From Bordetella parapertussis (GTDB taxonomy: Bacteria; Pseudomonadota; Gammaproteobacteria; Burkholderiales; Burkholderiaceae_A): a stretch of 44,457 nucleotides of DNA. Shown here piece by piece: positions 15,633 through 24,404 of the stretch; position 1 is the first letter of the stretch; every line of letters begins with the position of its first letter. The notes beneath the pieces were generated by a model. The model was not told the DNA's origin and did no database searches. It saw nothing but the letters and a program-made list of their open reading frames with translations. The position numbers were made by a program, and so were the translations under genes. The stretch spans positions 1-44,457 of the forward strand of contig CAMAZF010000018.1 of NCBI GenBank assembly GCA_945862985.1, read 5' to 3'.

Positions 15633-16055
15633 ATGAAAAAAGTTTCCAAAGCCCTGCTCGCATCTGCGGCATTTGTTCTGTCTACCGCTGCGGCCGCGGC
15701 TGACAAAGTGGTGGTGCACATCAATGACGGAACGGACAAAGCGCCCGTCGTGCTCAATAACGTGAAGAACCTTCTGAATGCGATGCCTGCTGACACCAAA
15801 GTGGTCGTGGTGGGTCACGGCAAAGGCATTGACTTCATGCTCGACGGAGCAAAAGATGCGAAGGGCAATCCTTTTGACGCGACCATGCAGACACTCAAAG
15901 GGCGCGGCGTAGAGTTTCGTGCGTGCGCGAATACCTTCGCGTCCCGAAAGCTCGATCCCTCTACGCTCTCTCCCGAGGCCGTCATGATCCCCTCGGGCGT
16001 GGCCGAGATCGCCAAACTGCAGGCCAAAGAGGGATTCGTCTACCTCAAGCCGTAA
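15633..16055 (+). CDS. Periplasmic DsrE/DsrF-like protein
   Basis: A 140-residue protein with a clean signal peptide (MKKVSKALLASAAFVLSTAA, cleavage near AAA-D24). The mature part has the DsrE fold pattern: KVVVHINDG, NNVKNLLNA, TKVVVVGHGKGIDFML, and GVEFRACANT with a single conserved-type Cys98. The second of two nearby ATGs is chosen because GGAGAG lies 8 nt before it. It is divergent from the redoxin gene across 72 bp, which must hold both promoters. Function in sulfur or thiol chemistry is family-level inference. Confidence 0.85.
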   Translation: MKKVSKALLASAAFVLSTAAAAADKVVVHINDGTDKAPVVLNNVKNLLNAMPADTKVVVVGHGKGIDFMLDGAKDAKGNPFDATMQTLKGRGVEFRACANTFASRKLDPSTLSPEAVMIPSGVAEIAKLQAKEGFVYLKP

Positions 16056-16064
16056 GGTGCAGGG

Positions 16065-17213
16065 TTAGCCATCGGAGAGACGCAGCCGAGTGGGGTTGCG
16101 TTGCTCTCGGTGGTGCCACCAGAGTGCAAGCCCGCGGTACACACCGTGCACAAACTTGCTGTAGGGCATCAGCAGAAAGAATGCCAGCACGGTAGACAGG
16201 TGAAAGAGATGCACCAGGGGCATGGCTGCAGTGGTTCGCACAGCCAGTAAGGCCAGCCCACTGGCTGCAATCAAGAGCAGCAGCACCACGAACCCTACAT
16301 CCATCACCGACTGATCGGTCCGCTTCAGGATCGGGTGGCGTTTGGAACGAGTGGCCAGCAGGCCTGCACAACCCAACACCATCAAGACGCCGCCCAAGGT
16401 TCCCAGCAAAACGGGGACACTGAAGAAAGGGTAGGGGGCTTGCAGGTCAAAGACGTAGTGGTAGAGCGTGGCCACCGAGGTGGAGGCCAGGCAGAGCATG
16501 AAGCCATAGAAGACGAGGTGGTGGTGAATACGTCGTGACTGGCTGGGCGCATCGCTCTTGTCTGCGCAGCCATCGCCACCGCCATCCAGGTAGCGCATGG
16601 TGAGCACGGCTTCTGCAGTTTCTACCGCCTCTTGCAGGGGGAAGGCAGACTCTTGGCTGCTGGCTCTCAGCATGGCCCAGTACTTTGCACCGCTGATCAC
16701 CATGGCCAGCACCGAGAACAGAAACACCGGCCCGAAGAGGCTCACCAGGAGACCGTGCGAGGTGATCTCGTAGAACAGCCCAGGCCCGGGGGCCGCGATG
16801 AGTCGCGAGGGGTCCCCCATGCTCAAGGCCCCCACAATGAAGATCACAAAAAATGCCACCACGGCCGCAAGGCTCAAGGCCAGGCCTTGCTGCTGGTAGG
16901 CCTTGCCAAGCGCTCGGGGAAAGGCAAAGGCCGTGTAGGTTTCTTTGCGGATGGCTGCCATGGCCTGAGGGACTTCGATGGCAAAGGCATGGGGGGGTGC
17001 GTACTGGCAGGCGTGATAACAAGCCCCGCAGTTATGGCAGAGGTTGGCCAGAAAGTGCATAGACTCTGGCGTGAAGGTAAGGCGCCGCTCCATGGCGGGG
17101 AACACGGCGCAGAAGCCCTCGCAATATCGACAGGAGTTGCAAATGCCCATGACCCGTGCCCCCTCTTCAACGGCAGGGGTGAGGGGAATGATGGAAATAG
17201 GGGTGTGGGTCAT
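16065..17213 (-). CDS. tcuB: TcuB-type iron-sulfur membrane protein (tricarballylate utilisation, CitB family)
   Basis: A 382-residue protein with two N-terminal ferredoxin-like cysteine sets (C25, C28, C31, C35 and C59, C62, C65, C69), then about six membrane helices. In Salmonella TcuB passes electrons from the flavin of TcuA to the quinone pool during tricarballylate oxidation to cis-aconitate. The start overlaps the tcuA stop by 4 nt. It ends 9 nt from the convergent DsrE gene. Family assignment is firm; the true substrate of this TcuA/B pair is inferred. Confidence 0.88.
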   Translation of the reverse strand: MTHTPISIIPLTPAVEEGARVMGICNSCRYCEGFCAVFPAMERRLTFTPESMHFLANLCHNCGACYHACQYAPPHAFAIEVPQAMAAIRKETYTAFAFPRALGKAYQQQGLALSLAAVVAFFVIFIVGALSMGDPSRLIAAPGPGLFYEITSHGLLVSLFGPVFLFSVLAMVISGAKYWAMLRASSQESAFPLQEAVETAEAVLTMRYLDGGGDGCADKSDAPSQSRRIHHHLVFYGFMLCLASTSVATLYHYVFDLQAPYPFFSVPVLLGTLGGVLMVLGCAGLLATRSKRHPILKRTDQSVMDVGFVVLLLLIAASGLALLAVRTTAAMPLVHLFHLSTVLAFFLLMPYSKFVHGVYRGLALWWHHREQRNPTRLRLSDG

Positions 17214-18580
17214 GCCGCTCTCGCTGCCTCTCGGCCGGCAATGCGGCCAAATACGGTTCCAATGGTCATTCCAACGCCTGCCACATAACCCTGGCCCAGC
17301 ACGTTTCCGGCCATGATCTCTCCCGCGGCAAAGAGGTTGGGGGAGTAGTCATCAAACAAAACCTGGGCACGTTCGTTCACCTTCACACCCAAGTAGGTGA
17401 AGGTGAGGCCAGGCCGCAAGGGATAGGCAGTGAACGGAGCCGTGTCGATGCGTTGAGCCCAGTGGGTCTTGGCAGGCGTGAGGCCCTCGGTGTGACAGTC
17501 GTCCAGCACGGCATGGTCAAAGCTGCCCGGCACCACGGCCTGGTTGTAGGCCTCAACGGTGGCCATGAGCGCCTGAGGATCCAGCCCAATCTTGCCAGCG
17601 AGCTCCTCGATGCTGTTGGCCGTTTCACCTGGAAACACGGGGGGCATGAAGCGTCCCTGGGCCTTGGCGTCGATGATGGAGAAGCCAATCTGGTCGGGCT
17701 GTTGCGCCACCAGCCGACCCCAAATGGCATAGCGCTTGGGCCAGAAGTCCTCTCCCTCGTCATAAAACCGCTGGGCATGCTTGTTCACCACAATGCCCAG
17801 TGAGACGCAGTCAATGCGGGTCACGATGCCGCCATCATAGAGAGGCGCGCGCGCATCAATGGCCACACAGTGGCCCTGAGTGGGATCACCAATCGACTGA
17901 GCGCCCTGCTCAATGAGCTGCTTGAGCACCACGCCTTGATTGAATCGGCACCCACGAATGAGGAACTGATCGGCCGCTGGGCCCCAGGCCTCGCGCAGCC
18001 ACTCTCGGTTGGACTCAAACCCGCCAGAGGCGACGACCACCGCCTTAGCACGAACCTCTACCTCGGCCCCGTTCTGAATGAATCGGGCGCCCAGGCAGCG
18101 CGAGCCATCAAACAGCAGTTCTGTGGCGGGGCTGTCGTAGTGCACCTCAATGCCTCTCGCTGCAGCCGAACGGTAATAGGCATTCACCAAGGCCTTGCCA
18201 CCGCCCAGGAAAAAGTTGTTGGTGCGGCCCAGATGAAGGGTCCCGCCCAGGCAGGCCTGAAACCGAACGCCATGCTGCTGCATCCAGGGCGGGCAAGTCT
18301 CCGACTCCTGAATCACTAGTCGAGCCAAATGCTCTGTGGTCTTTCCAGCCGTCACCCTCAGAAGATCCTGAAAGAACTCCTCCTCTGGGTAAGACTCACT
18401 CAGGTGCCCAAGCGGTGCGTGGTGCATGACCCGAATGTTTCGGGTGTGAATGCTGTTACCACCGCGCTCAGCTTCGGGTGAGGACTCGTATATGGCAACG
18501 CGCTTTGCGCCCTCCTGGTGAGCACTCAGTGCCGCACAGAGGGCTGCGTTTCCACCGCCAATGACCAGGACGTCGAGCAT
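17210..18580 (-). CDS. tcuA: TcuA-type FAD-dependent tricarballylate dehydrogenase
   Basis: A 456-residue flavoprotein of the succinate dehydrogenase/fumarate reductase family. The N-terminal FAD site is VLVIGGGNAALCAALSA, with ERGGNS (39-43) after it, VVVASGGFE in the middle and a C-terminal LFAAGEIMAGNVLGQGYVAG stretch (shown in parts). TcuA oxidises tricarballylate to cis-aconitate. ATG 18580 fits both the FAD motif and the tight 2-nt gap after the SDR stop. It forms an operon SDR-tcuA-tcuB. No TcuC carrier is adjacent; the TctCBA importer 3-7 kb away could supply substrate. Confidence 0.87.
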   Translation of the reverse strand: MLDVLVIGGGNAALCAALSAHQEGAKRVAIYESSPEAERGGNSIHTRNIRVMHHAPLGHLSESYPEEEFFQDLLRVTAGKTTEHLARLVIQESETCPPWMQQHGVRFQACLGGTLHLGRTNNFFLGGGKALVNAYYRSAAARGIEVHYDSPATELLFDGSRCLGARFIQNGAEVEVRAKAVVVASGGFESNREWLREAWGPAADQFLIRGCRFNQGVVLKQLIEQGAQSIGDPTQGHCVAIDARAPLYDGGIVTRIDCVSLGIVVNKHAQRFYDEGEDFWPKRYAIWGRLVAQQPDQIGFSIIDAKAQGRFMPPVFPGETANSIEELAGKIGLDPQALMATVEAYNQAVVPGSFDHAVLDDCHTEGLTPAKTHWAQRIDTAPFTAYPLRPGLTFTYLGVKVNERAQVLFDDYSPNLFAAGEIMAGNVLGQGYVAGVGMTIGTVFGRIAGREAARAA

Positions 18581-18582
18581 GC

Positions 18583-19335
18583 TTAGAACTGGTAGCGACG
18601 CAGGCCACCATCGACGGGGATGACCGTACCCGTGATGTACTGTGCCAGAGGGGAGCACAAGAAGATGGCAAGCGCGGCGAGCTCTTCCGGTTCGCCGTAG
18701 CGACCCATGGGGATCTCGTGCTCGGACTGCCATGCCCGGAATTCTGGCGTGTAGTTGCGCAGAATCTGATCGCTCATGATGCGTCCCGGTGGGATGCTGT
18801 TCACCGTCACGCCCTTTTTGCCCACCTCGCGCGAGAGCCCCTTGGCCCAGGAGTGCATGGCGGCTTTGGCGCAGAAGGCGCCATTGATGCCTTCTGGCTC
18901 CGACTTACCGGTGATGTTGATCACGCGGCCCCAGCCGTTGTCCATCATCTGGTCGATCAGCCGGTCGGTGATCTGGCGGTGGCGTGTGAAGTTCAGGGTC
19001 ATGGCCTCGTTCCAGGTGGCCTCTTCGGTGTGCAGCTTAAAGGGGCGAGAGCCGCCTGCGTTGTTGATGAGGATGTCCACGCGACCAAGGCCCTTCAGAG
19101 CGGCGCTGGAGATCACCTCTGCAGCATCCTCATCCATCGAGTCCTTCACGAGAATGACGGGCGCTTGGCCGCCGTCTTTCACAATCTCGGCTGCGACCTC
19201 TTTGAGCTTGTCTTCACGGCGTCCCACGATGCACAGATGAACACCCTCTGCAGCCAAACCCTTTGCGATGGATCGCCCAATGCCTGCGCTTGCGCCCGTG
19301 ACCAGCCCTGTTTTTCCAATCAGCTTAAGATCCAT
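18583..19335 (-). CDS. SDR-family protein with a degenerate active site
   Basis: A 250-residue short-chain dehydrogenase/reductase. The cofactor site TGASAGIG (13-20), NNAG (91-94) and a C-terminal PVDGG are normal. In the catalytic stretch, INGAFCAKAA, Lys157 is present but the Tyr four residues earlier is Ala153, and the usual Ser in the preceding NISS-type motif reads NITGKSEPEG. The canonical Tyr-Lys-Ser mechanism is therefore not available. The protein is full length and well preserved, so this may be a specialised subfamily rather than a decayed gene. It is first in the operon with tcuA/tcuB and divergent from the GntR regulator. Confidence 0.85.
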   Translation of the reverse strand: MDLKLIGKTGLVTGASAGIGRSIAKGLAAEGVHLCIVGRREDKLKEVAAEIVKDGGQAPVILVKDSMDEDAAEVISSAALKGLGRVDILINNAGGSRPFKLHTEEATWNEAMTLNFTRHRQITDRLIDQMMDNGWGRVINITGKSEPEGINGAFCAKAAMHSWAKGLSREVGKKGVTVNSIPPGRIMSDQILRNYTPEFRAWQSEHEIPMGRYGEPEELAALAIFLCSPLAQYITGTVIPVDGGLRRYQF

Positions 19336-19363
19336 GTTGTGTCCCCTTACGTTAAATTGTGTC

Positions 19364-19379
19364 CAATTGTATACAATTG
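19364..19379. promoter_or_regulatory. GntR-type operator in the SDR-tcuAB / gntR divergent promoter
   Basis: A perfect 16-bp palindrome CAATTGTATACAATTG lies in the 48-bp gap between the divergent SDR and gntR genes, 4 bp before the gntR start codon. The core TTGTATACAA resembles known FCD-type GntR operators. Binding here would block both genes. Confidence 0.75.
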
Positions 19380-19383
19380 ACCC

Positions 19384-20043
19384 ATGGCCCAGTCAAGTAC
19401 CGCTGATCGCGTTTATCAAACGCTGACCTTTGAGATTCGAGATGGAGTCCTGCGCGCCGGAGACCGCCTGGCCGAGGAATCGGTTGCTCAACGGCTTGGC
19501 TGCAGCCGAACACCGGTTCGCGAGGCCCTCTCCAGGCTGCTGAGTCGAGGGCTCGCTGAACTTGGGCCGGGCCGCGTCCTGCTGGTGCGAACCCTCAACC
19601 GCGCGCAGATCGTGCAGCTTTATGAGGTGCGTCAGATCTTGGAAGGGGCCTCCGCTCGCCTTGCCGCCAAGCATGCATCCAAGGCGGAGGTCGATAGCCT
19701 CTTAGAGATGCTCGCTGCACAGCGAAAGTGCTCCAAGCGCAGCGGACCCAAAGTGGCGCATGAACTCGCTGCCATGAACACCGACTTCCATCATGCCTTG
19801 GTCGAGGCCGCCCATAACCCCTATCTGCAAGAGATGACCCAGCAGATGGAGGAATCACTCTGGCTGCTGGGAAACACCACCTATTCCGCCAAGGGGCGCC
19901 CCCTCCAAGCGCTGGCGGAGCACGAGCAGTTGGTTCAGGCCATCGGGGAGGGCGATGAGGCTGGGGCGGAGGCTTTGGCACGCGCTCACATTGAGCGCGC
20001 CCTTCAGGTGAGGCTCGCCATGCCCAGGCCACTCGCTCGATAG
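19384..20043 (+). CDS. GntR-family regulator, FadR/FCD subfamily
   Basis: A 219-residue regulator. A winged helix-turn-helix (about residues 8-70: ...AEESVAQRLGCSRTPVREALSRL...) is followed by an all-helical FCD ligand-binding domain (about 76-210) with FHHALVEAAHN and AHIERAL, where metal-coordinating His residues normally sit. FCD regulators typically sense carboxylic acids. It is divergent from SDR-tcuAB, with a perfect palindrome at the shared promoter, so it probably represses that operon and itself until a carboxylate ligand appears. Confidence 0.9.
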   Translation: MAQSSTADRVYQTLTFEIRDGVLRAGDRLAEESVAQRLGCSRTPVREALSRLLSRGLAELGPGRVLLVRTLNRAQIVQLYEVRQILEGASARLAAKHASKAEVDSLLEMLAAQRKCSKRSGPKVAHELAAMNTDFHHALVEAAHNPYLQEMTQQMEESLWLLGNTTYSAKGRPLQALAEHEQLVQAIGEGDEAGAEALARAHIERALQVRLAMPRPLAR

Positions 20044-20047
20044 AGGA

Positions 20048-20602
20048 CTAGCCTAGAAGCCCAAAGCCTCCGAGTAGCGCCCCCGCAAGAATCATGAAGA
20101 TGGGCTGTAGTTTGGTCTTGTAGGCAATGATCGTAATGATGACGGTCACAGCCATCATGCGCAGGTCCTCCACCCACGGCGTCAGCAGCAGCACGCCGGT
20201 CGCGAAGGTCAGGCCAATGGCCAAGGGCGCCAAGCCCTCCCGAAGTGCTCGCATGAACTTGCTGTGCGGGTTGCCGCCAATGATGCGTCCGGTGTAAACC
20301 GCAAGCAGTGCGGACGGCAGCAAGGCGCCAGCGGTCATGGCAGCGGCCCCCCAAACCCCTGCTGCCTGCCAGCCCAACACGGTCACGAAGAGCACGTTCG
20401 GGCCGGGTGCCGACTGGGCCAGTGCAATCGCCCCAACAAACTGCGCGTCTGTCAGCATGGCCTTCTGCCCTACCAGGTAGTCGTGCATGGCTGGGGCAAT
20501 GGCAAGAGCGCCGCCGGTTGCAAGCAGTGACAGCAGAAGAAATCGAAGAAAAATCTCCCCGAGCAGCGCCCAGTCGGGGGGAGGGAACAAGAGTGCGCTC
20601 AT
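20048..20602 (-). CDS. Chromate-transporter-family half-size subunit, second of pair
   Basis: A 184-residue membrane protein with about six hydrophobic segments and the CHR motif ALAQSAPGPNVLFV. Full-length ChrA is made of two such halves; short-chain CHR proteins are encoded as adjacent pairs, as here. Its ATG overlaps the end of the first half by 4 nt. True chromate export is only one possible function for short CHR pairs, and the carboxylate gene setting leaves the substrate open. It ends 4 nt from the convergent gntR stop. Confidence 0.85.
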   Translation of the reverse strand: MSALLFPPPDWALLGEIFLRFLLLSLLATGGALAIAPAMHDYLVGQKAMLTDAQFVGAIALAQSAPGPNVLFVTVLGWQAAGVWGAAAMTAGALLPSALLAVYTGRIIGGNPHSKFMRALREGLAPLAIGLTFATGVLLLTPWVEDLRMMAVTVIITIIAYKTKLQPIFMILAGALLGGFGLLG

Positions 20603-21162
20603 GCCGCCCCCTGCTTGGCTTCACGGGTAATCTGCCAATAGCGAATCAAGAGTGTGGGCAGGCCGAACAACAGAATGGCCATTGTGAGCTTAATTCCGAA
20701 GACACCCACGCCAATCACCGTGCAGGCCATGGCGAGCCAGCCCACCTTGAAGTCTCTCTGGGTGCTGAGCAGTCGGAACCCCATCGACAAGACCAACCCC
20801 ACGGAGACGGCGGACATGCCTCTGAGCGCGCCCTGAGCAACGGCCTGGTCAGAGACTGACTGATAAAAAATCGCCAAGGCCGAGACGATGAGAATCGGAA
20901 AGCTGAGGCAGCCCATCACGGCGGCGAACGCGCCCTTGGGTCCCTGGAACTTGTCGCCCAGCATGAGCGAGAGGTTGATGATGTTGGGGCCGGGCAGGGT
21001 CTGAGAGATGCCCAGCATCTCGACAAACTCCTTCTTGGTGAGCCACTGGCGATCAGCCACAATCATGCGCTCAGCCAGCGGAAGCACGCCACCAAAGGCT
21101 TGCAGGGACATCTTGGTAAAAGACCAATACAGGTCTGACCCACTCGGCGGCGCGGTAAGCAT
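20599..21162 (-). CDS. Chromate-transporter-family half-size subunit, first of pair
   Basis: A 187-residue membrane protein with SLQAFGGVLPLAERMIV and GISQTLPGPNIINLS, the characteristic FGG and PGP motifs of CHR transporters. It is coupled to the second half gene by a 4-nt overlap and is divergent from the binding-protein gene of the tripartite transporter. Together the two halves would form one heterodimeric transporter in the inner membrane. Confidence 0.86.
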   Translation of the reverse strand: MLTAPPSGSDLYWSFTKMSLQAFGGVLPLAERMIVADRQWLTKKEFVEMLGISQTLPGPNIINLSLMLGDKFQGPKGAFAAVMGCLSFPILIVSALAIFYQSVSDQAVAQGALRGMSAVSVGLVLSMGFRLLSTQRDFKVGWLAMACTVIGVGVFGIKLTMAILLFGLPTLLIRYWQITREAKQGAA

Positions 21163-21326
21163 GAAAGGGGATCCCTCTATAAGGAAAAATTTATGTGAAT
21201 GAACAACTTAGGGCGCGATTCTGATTTGAGTATTTCAGTATTGTCCCTAACAGATTCCCCCGCAAGTCTGGGCTAGTGTTGTGTTCGGCAAATCTCAGCC
21301 TTTTCTTTTAAGAAGGAGTTCCTTTC

Positions 21327-22340
21327 ATGACCTCACCCAAGCGCCAAACCCGGCGTTCCGTCCTTCAAGCAGGTGCAGCCCTCGGCGTCGCCGCAATGGC
21401 TGGTGGTGCAAGTTCGGTATTCGCAGAGACTTTTCCCTCGCGTCCCGTCACCATCGTGGTGCCCTTCGCTCCCGGCGGATTCAACGACCGCATCGCGCGT
21501 GCATTCGGCCCCTTCCTGCAAAAGCAGCTCGGCCAGCCCGTCACGGTGGTGAACAAGGGTGGTGCAGGTGCGCAGATCGGTCACCTCTTTCTGCTGCAGC
21601 AGCCCGCAGACGGCTACACCATTGCCATGACCTCCGTGAACTACATCTCCACCAACATCGGTCTCACGCAGGCGCCTTTCAAGCTCGAGGACTTCGATGT
21701 CCTGAACCTGCCTTCGAACGACTACTCGCTGATGGCCACTGCAGCAGAGTCCAAGTGGAAGAATGTCGGCGAGATCATCGCCGCTCTGAAGAAGGATCCC
21801 AAGAGCGTTTCCATTGGTGTGCAGCCAGGCTCAGCAGACCTGATCAACGTCACGCTTCTGCTGAAGGCTGCTGGCATCGATCCCGCTCAGGTTCGCATCG
21901 TGACCTACAAGGGCGGTGGCCCCACCCGTAATGCCGTTCTTGGAAGCACCGTCGATGTGGGCCTGGTCGGTGCTGAAGGCTGGGTGGCATTGAAGCCCCG
22001 TATTCGTGCGCTCATGACCTTTGCGGATGAGAAAGTCGAGAACTGGGAAGATGTTCAGACAGTAGAAGACTTCGGTAAGGCGAACAAGCTGAATGTGGAG
22101 TGGGTGCCTGGATCGCAGCGTGGCTGGACTGTGCAGGCCAAGCTGGCCAAGGACTTCCCTGACCGTCGCGCCAAGCTCCTCGACGCCCTGAAGAAGGCTC
22201 AGGACGATCCCGAGTGGGTCTCTGTGGCCAAAGAGCAGAAGTTCCCCAACCCCTGGTACGGCCCTGAGAAGAGCCAGCAGATGTACATGAAAGGTTCGGC
22301 TGCCCTGAATAAGCACATGGCAATGCTCAAGAAGGACTAA
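21327..22340 (+). CDS. tctC: Tripartite tricarboxylate transporter binding protein (TctC/Bug family)
   Basis: A 337-residue periplasmic binding protein. The N-terminus RQTRRSVLQAG (R9, R10) followed by a hydrophobic stretch looks like a twin-arginine signal. The mature protein has FPSRPVTIVVPFAPGGFNDR, VNKGGAGAQIG and MYMKGSAALNKHM (shown in parts), typical of Bug proteins, which bind carboxylates through the GG loop waters. AAGGAG lies 9 nt before the ATG. It precedes tctB and tctA, with a terminator-like hairpin in between, which would give binding protein in excess. The ligand is unknown; a di- or tricarboxylate is likely. Confidence 0.92.
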   Translation: MTSPKRQTRRSVLQAGAALGVAAMAGGASSVFAETFPSRPVTIVVPFAPGGFNDRIARAFGPFLQKQLGQPVTVVNKGGAGAQIGHLFLLQQPADGYTIAMTSVNYISTNIGLTQAPFKLEDFDVLNLPSNDYSLMATAAESKWKNVGEIIAALKKDPKSVSIGVQPGSADLINVTLLLKAAGIDPAQVRIVTYKGGGPTRNAVLGSTVDVGLVGAEGWVALKPRIRALMTFADEKVENWEDVQTVEDFGKANKLNVEWVPGSQRGWTVQAKLAKDFPDRRAKLLDALKKAQDDPEWVSVAKEQKFPNPWYGPEKSQQMYMKGSAALNKHMAMLKKD

Positions 22341-22360
22341 GATCCTTTGATGTCCCGAGG

Positions 22361-22400
22361 CCCCGGCTCCCATTCACTCGTGAGCCGGGGTTGTTATTTA
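22361..22400 (+). terminator. Terminator/attenuator between tctC and tctB
   Basis: Stem CCCCGGCTC (22361-22369) pairs with GAGCCGGGG (22382-22390), with a 12-nt loop and a following TTGTTATTTA. Its position suggests partial termination, so that the binding protein is made in excess over the membrane subunits. Confidence 0.8.
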
Positions 22401-22439
22401 TACGCCTCTAAAACGTAAATGGAATGATCGAAAGGTCTC

Positions 22440-22895
22440 ATGAAAAAGCGCATTGACTGGGGGCATCTCGCCATCCTCGTCCTGATTCTAGGTTGGGTCA
22501 TCTGGTACTGGATGGACGCCCGCAAAACATCACTCGACACCGAAAACCTCTTTGTCTTGCAGCCGCTTATTTTTATTGCCCTGGTGCTGGGCGCGCTGGC
22601 GCTGCCCCAGATCTTCCGCGCCGACAAACTGCCTGAAGAGCTCAAACCAGAGGAGATCAACAAGGCCGAGTTCGGTCGAATTCTCGCCCTGATGGTGGCC
22701 TATGTGCTGTTTGTCGCGGCCATGTTTGTGGTTGGTTTTGATTTTGCAGTGTGCGTGTTCTCCGCGGTTGCCCTATACATCTCCGGCGAGCGGCGAGCGT
22801 GGGTCATGATCGTCTTCTCGGTCTTGGCGACTGTGCTGATCATCAAGGGATATCAGCTCTTGGTGCCGTATCCCATGCCCATGGTTCTGCTCTAG
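22440..22895 (+). CDS. tctB: Tripartite tricarboxylate transporter small membrane subunit (TctB)
   Basis: A 151-residue inner-membrane protein with four hydrophobic segments (about 9-25, 40-57, 78-100 and 104-140), the normal TctB layout. AAAGG precedes the ATG by 5 nt. It sits between the tctC hairpin and tctA, with a 9-nt gap to tctA. Sequence conservation in this family is low, so the call rests on topology, length and position. Confidence 0.88.
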   Translation: MKKRIDWGHLAILVLILGWVIWYWMDARKTSLDTENLFVLQPLIFIALVLGALALPQIFRADKLPEELKPEEINKAEFGRILALMVAYVLFVAAMFVVGFDFAVCVFSAVALYISGERRAWVMIVFSVLATVLIIKGYQLLVPYPMPMVLL

Positions 22896-22904
22896 GAGAC
22901 CAAC

Positions 22905-24404
22905 ATGATTGACGCAGGCGCGTTTTCTTCAGCAGTTGATGTTCTTTTTTCAGGCATCGATGCCTGGATCTGGGTTCTGCCCGGCTTGGCCATTGGCCTG
23001 TTCTTTGGGGCCATGCCCGGTATCTCCATCACGATGGCCATGGCGCTCTTCCTGCCCATGACGCTCTACATGGAGTTTCTGCCGGCCATCATTTTTCTCA
23101 CCTCCATCTTTACCGGGGCAGGGTTTGGCGGCAGTGTGCCTGCCATTCTCATGAACATTCCAGGCACGTCATCTGCCGTGGCCACTACCTTCGATGGCTA
23201 CCCCATGTGTCGCAGGGGGCTGCACAATGAGGCGTTGGGAGCGGCGTTGGGTGCGTCCGTCACAGGCGCATTAATTTCTTACATCGTTCTGATGTTTCTC
23301 ATCGTCCCCCTCTCTAACATCGTTATCCGAATGGGCCCTTTTGAGATGCTCGGGATTGCCATCTGGGGCATGCTCATGCTGGGTTCACTGGCCGGCGCAA
23401 GCCTGGTGCGGGGCTTGCTGGCGGGGGTGCTGGGCCTGCTCATCGGCACCGTGGGCATGAATACGGCGGGCTACATGCGAGGCACCATGGGGGTCCCGCA
23501 GCTGCTCGATGGCGTGTCAGCGGTTCCTGCGCTCATGGGCCTGCTTGCCGCCAGCGCACTCTTTAATCTGGTGAATGCGAAGTTCATTGTGGAGGAGGGC
23601 GGAGGCCGAGAGATCAGCGTCGCCAAGCTCTTGAAGGGCTTTTTCTCTGTGCTCAACCATAAGGTCTGCCAGATTCGCGGAACCGCCATCGGCATTCTGA
23701 TTGGGGCCACGCCGGGGGTGGGTTCATCGGTCTCGAACCTGCTCTCCTATGCAGAGGCCCGTCGAACCTCCAAAGAAAAGGAGTCCTTTGGCAAGGGCAA
23801 TGTGGAGGGTGTGATTGCGGCTGAATCGGCCAACTCCAGTTCCGAAGGCGGCTCGATGGCCACCATGCTGGCGCTGGGCATTCCCGGCGGCGGCGCCACG
23901 GCGGTGCTCTTGGCGGCCTTTGCCATGCACGATGTGGTGGGCGGGCCAAACTTCATTGATAAGAGCAAGGATGTGGTCTACACCATCATCCTCAGCAATA
24001 TTGGTCAGTGCTTGCTGCTCTTTCCCATTGGCTTCCTGTTCGTCTACTTCGCGAGCTCCATTGTGAAGGTCCCACTGCGGTTCCTGATTCCAGTGACGCT
24101 GATCGCCGCCACCTTCGGTGCCTTTGCCATTGATGGAACCGCGGCCGGACCGGTCACTGTCGTGGTCTTCGCTCTGCTGGGATGGGCGCTCTCACGCTAC
24201 AAATACCCACCCTCTGCGGTGATTGTGGGCATTCTCCTGGGCGGGCTGGTAGAGGATGAGGCCCTCAAGTCACTCCAGCTCAGCTTTGGTAACGCCTGGT
24301 ACTTCTTGGAGCGTCCAGGCGCATTGGTGATCTTCGGCCTCATCGTGCTCTCGCTCCTTGCCACCTTCCGCGCGAAGCGAAAAGCTGCTCAGGTCAAGGT
24401 ATAG
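22905..24404 (+). CDS. tctA: Tripartite tricarboxylate transporter large membrane subunit (TctA)
   Basis: A 499-residue inner-membrane protein with about 12 helices. Family hallmarks are GLFFGAMPGISITMAMAL, GGSVPAILMNIPGTSSAVAT and ALGIPGGGATAVLLAAF (in parts), the two repeated GxPG regions thought to form the substrate path. It works with TctB and TctC in sodium- or proton-driven uptake of carboxylates. Its 3' end overlaps the convergent enolase-superfamily gene by 16 nt. Confidence 0.93.
   Translation: MIDAGAFSSAVDVLFSGIDAWIWVLPGLAIGLFFGAMPGISITMAMALFLPMTLYMEFLPAIIFLTSIFTGAGFGGSVPAILMNIPGTSSAVATTFDGYPMCRRGLHNEALGAALGASVTGALISYIVLMFLIVPLSNIVIRMGPFEMLGIAIWGMLMLGSLAGASLVRGLLAGVLGLLIGTVGMNTAGYMRGTMGVPQLLDGVSAVPALMGLLAASALFNLVNAKFIVEEGGGREISVAKLLKGFFSVLNHKVCQIRGTAIGILIGATPGVGSSVSNLLSYAEARRTSKEKESFGKGNVEGVIAAESANSSSEGGSMATMLALGIPGGGATAVLLAAFAMHDVVGGPNFIDKSKDVVYTIILSNIGQCLLLFPIGFLFVYFASSIVKVPLRFLIPVTLIAATFGAFAIDGTAAGPVTVVVFALLGWALSRYKYPPSAVIVGILLGGLVEDEALKSLQLSFGNAWYFLERPGALVIFGLIVLSLLATFRAKRKAAQVKV

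Noticed and set aside
21163-21326. A sigma-70 promoter for tctC (TTGAGT near 21225 with TAACAG downstream)
   Set aside because: Spacing is 16 and the -10 match is weak; several equally weak pairs occur in this 164-bp gap. I see nothing else definite there.
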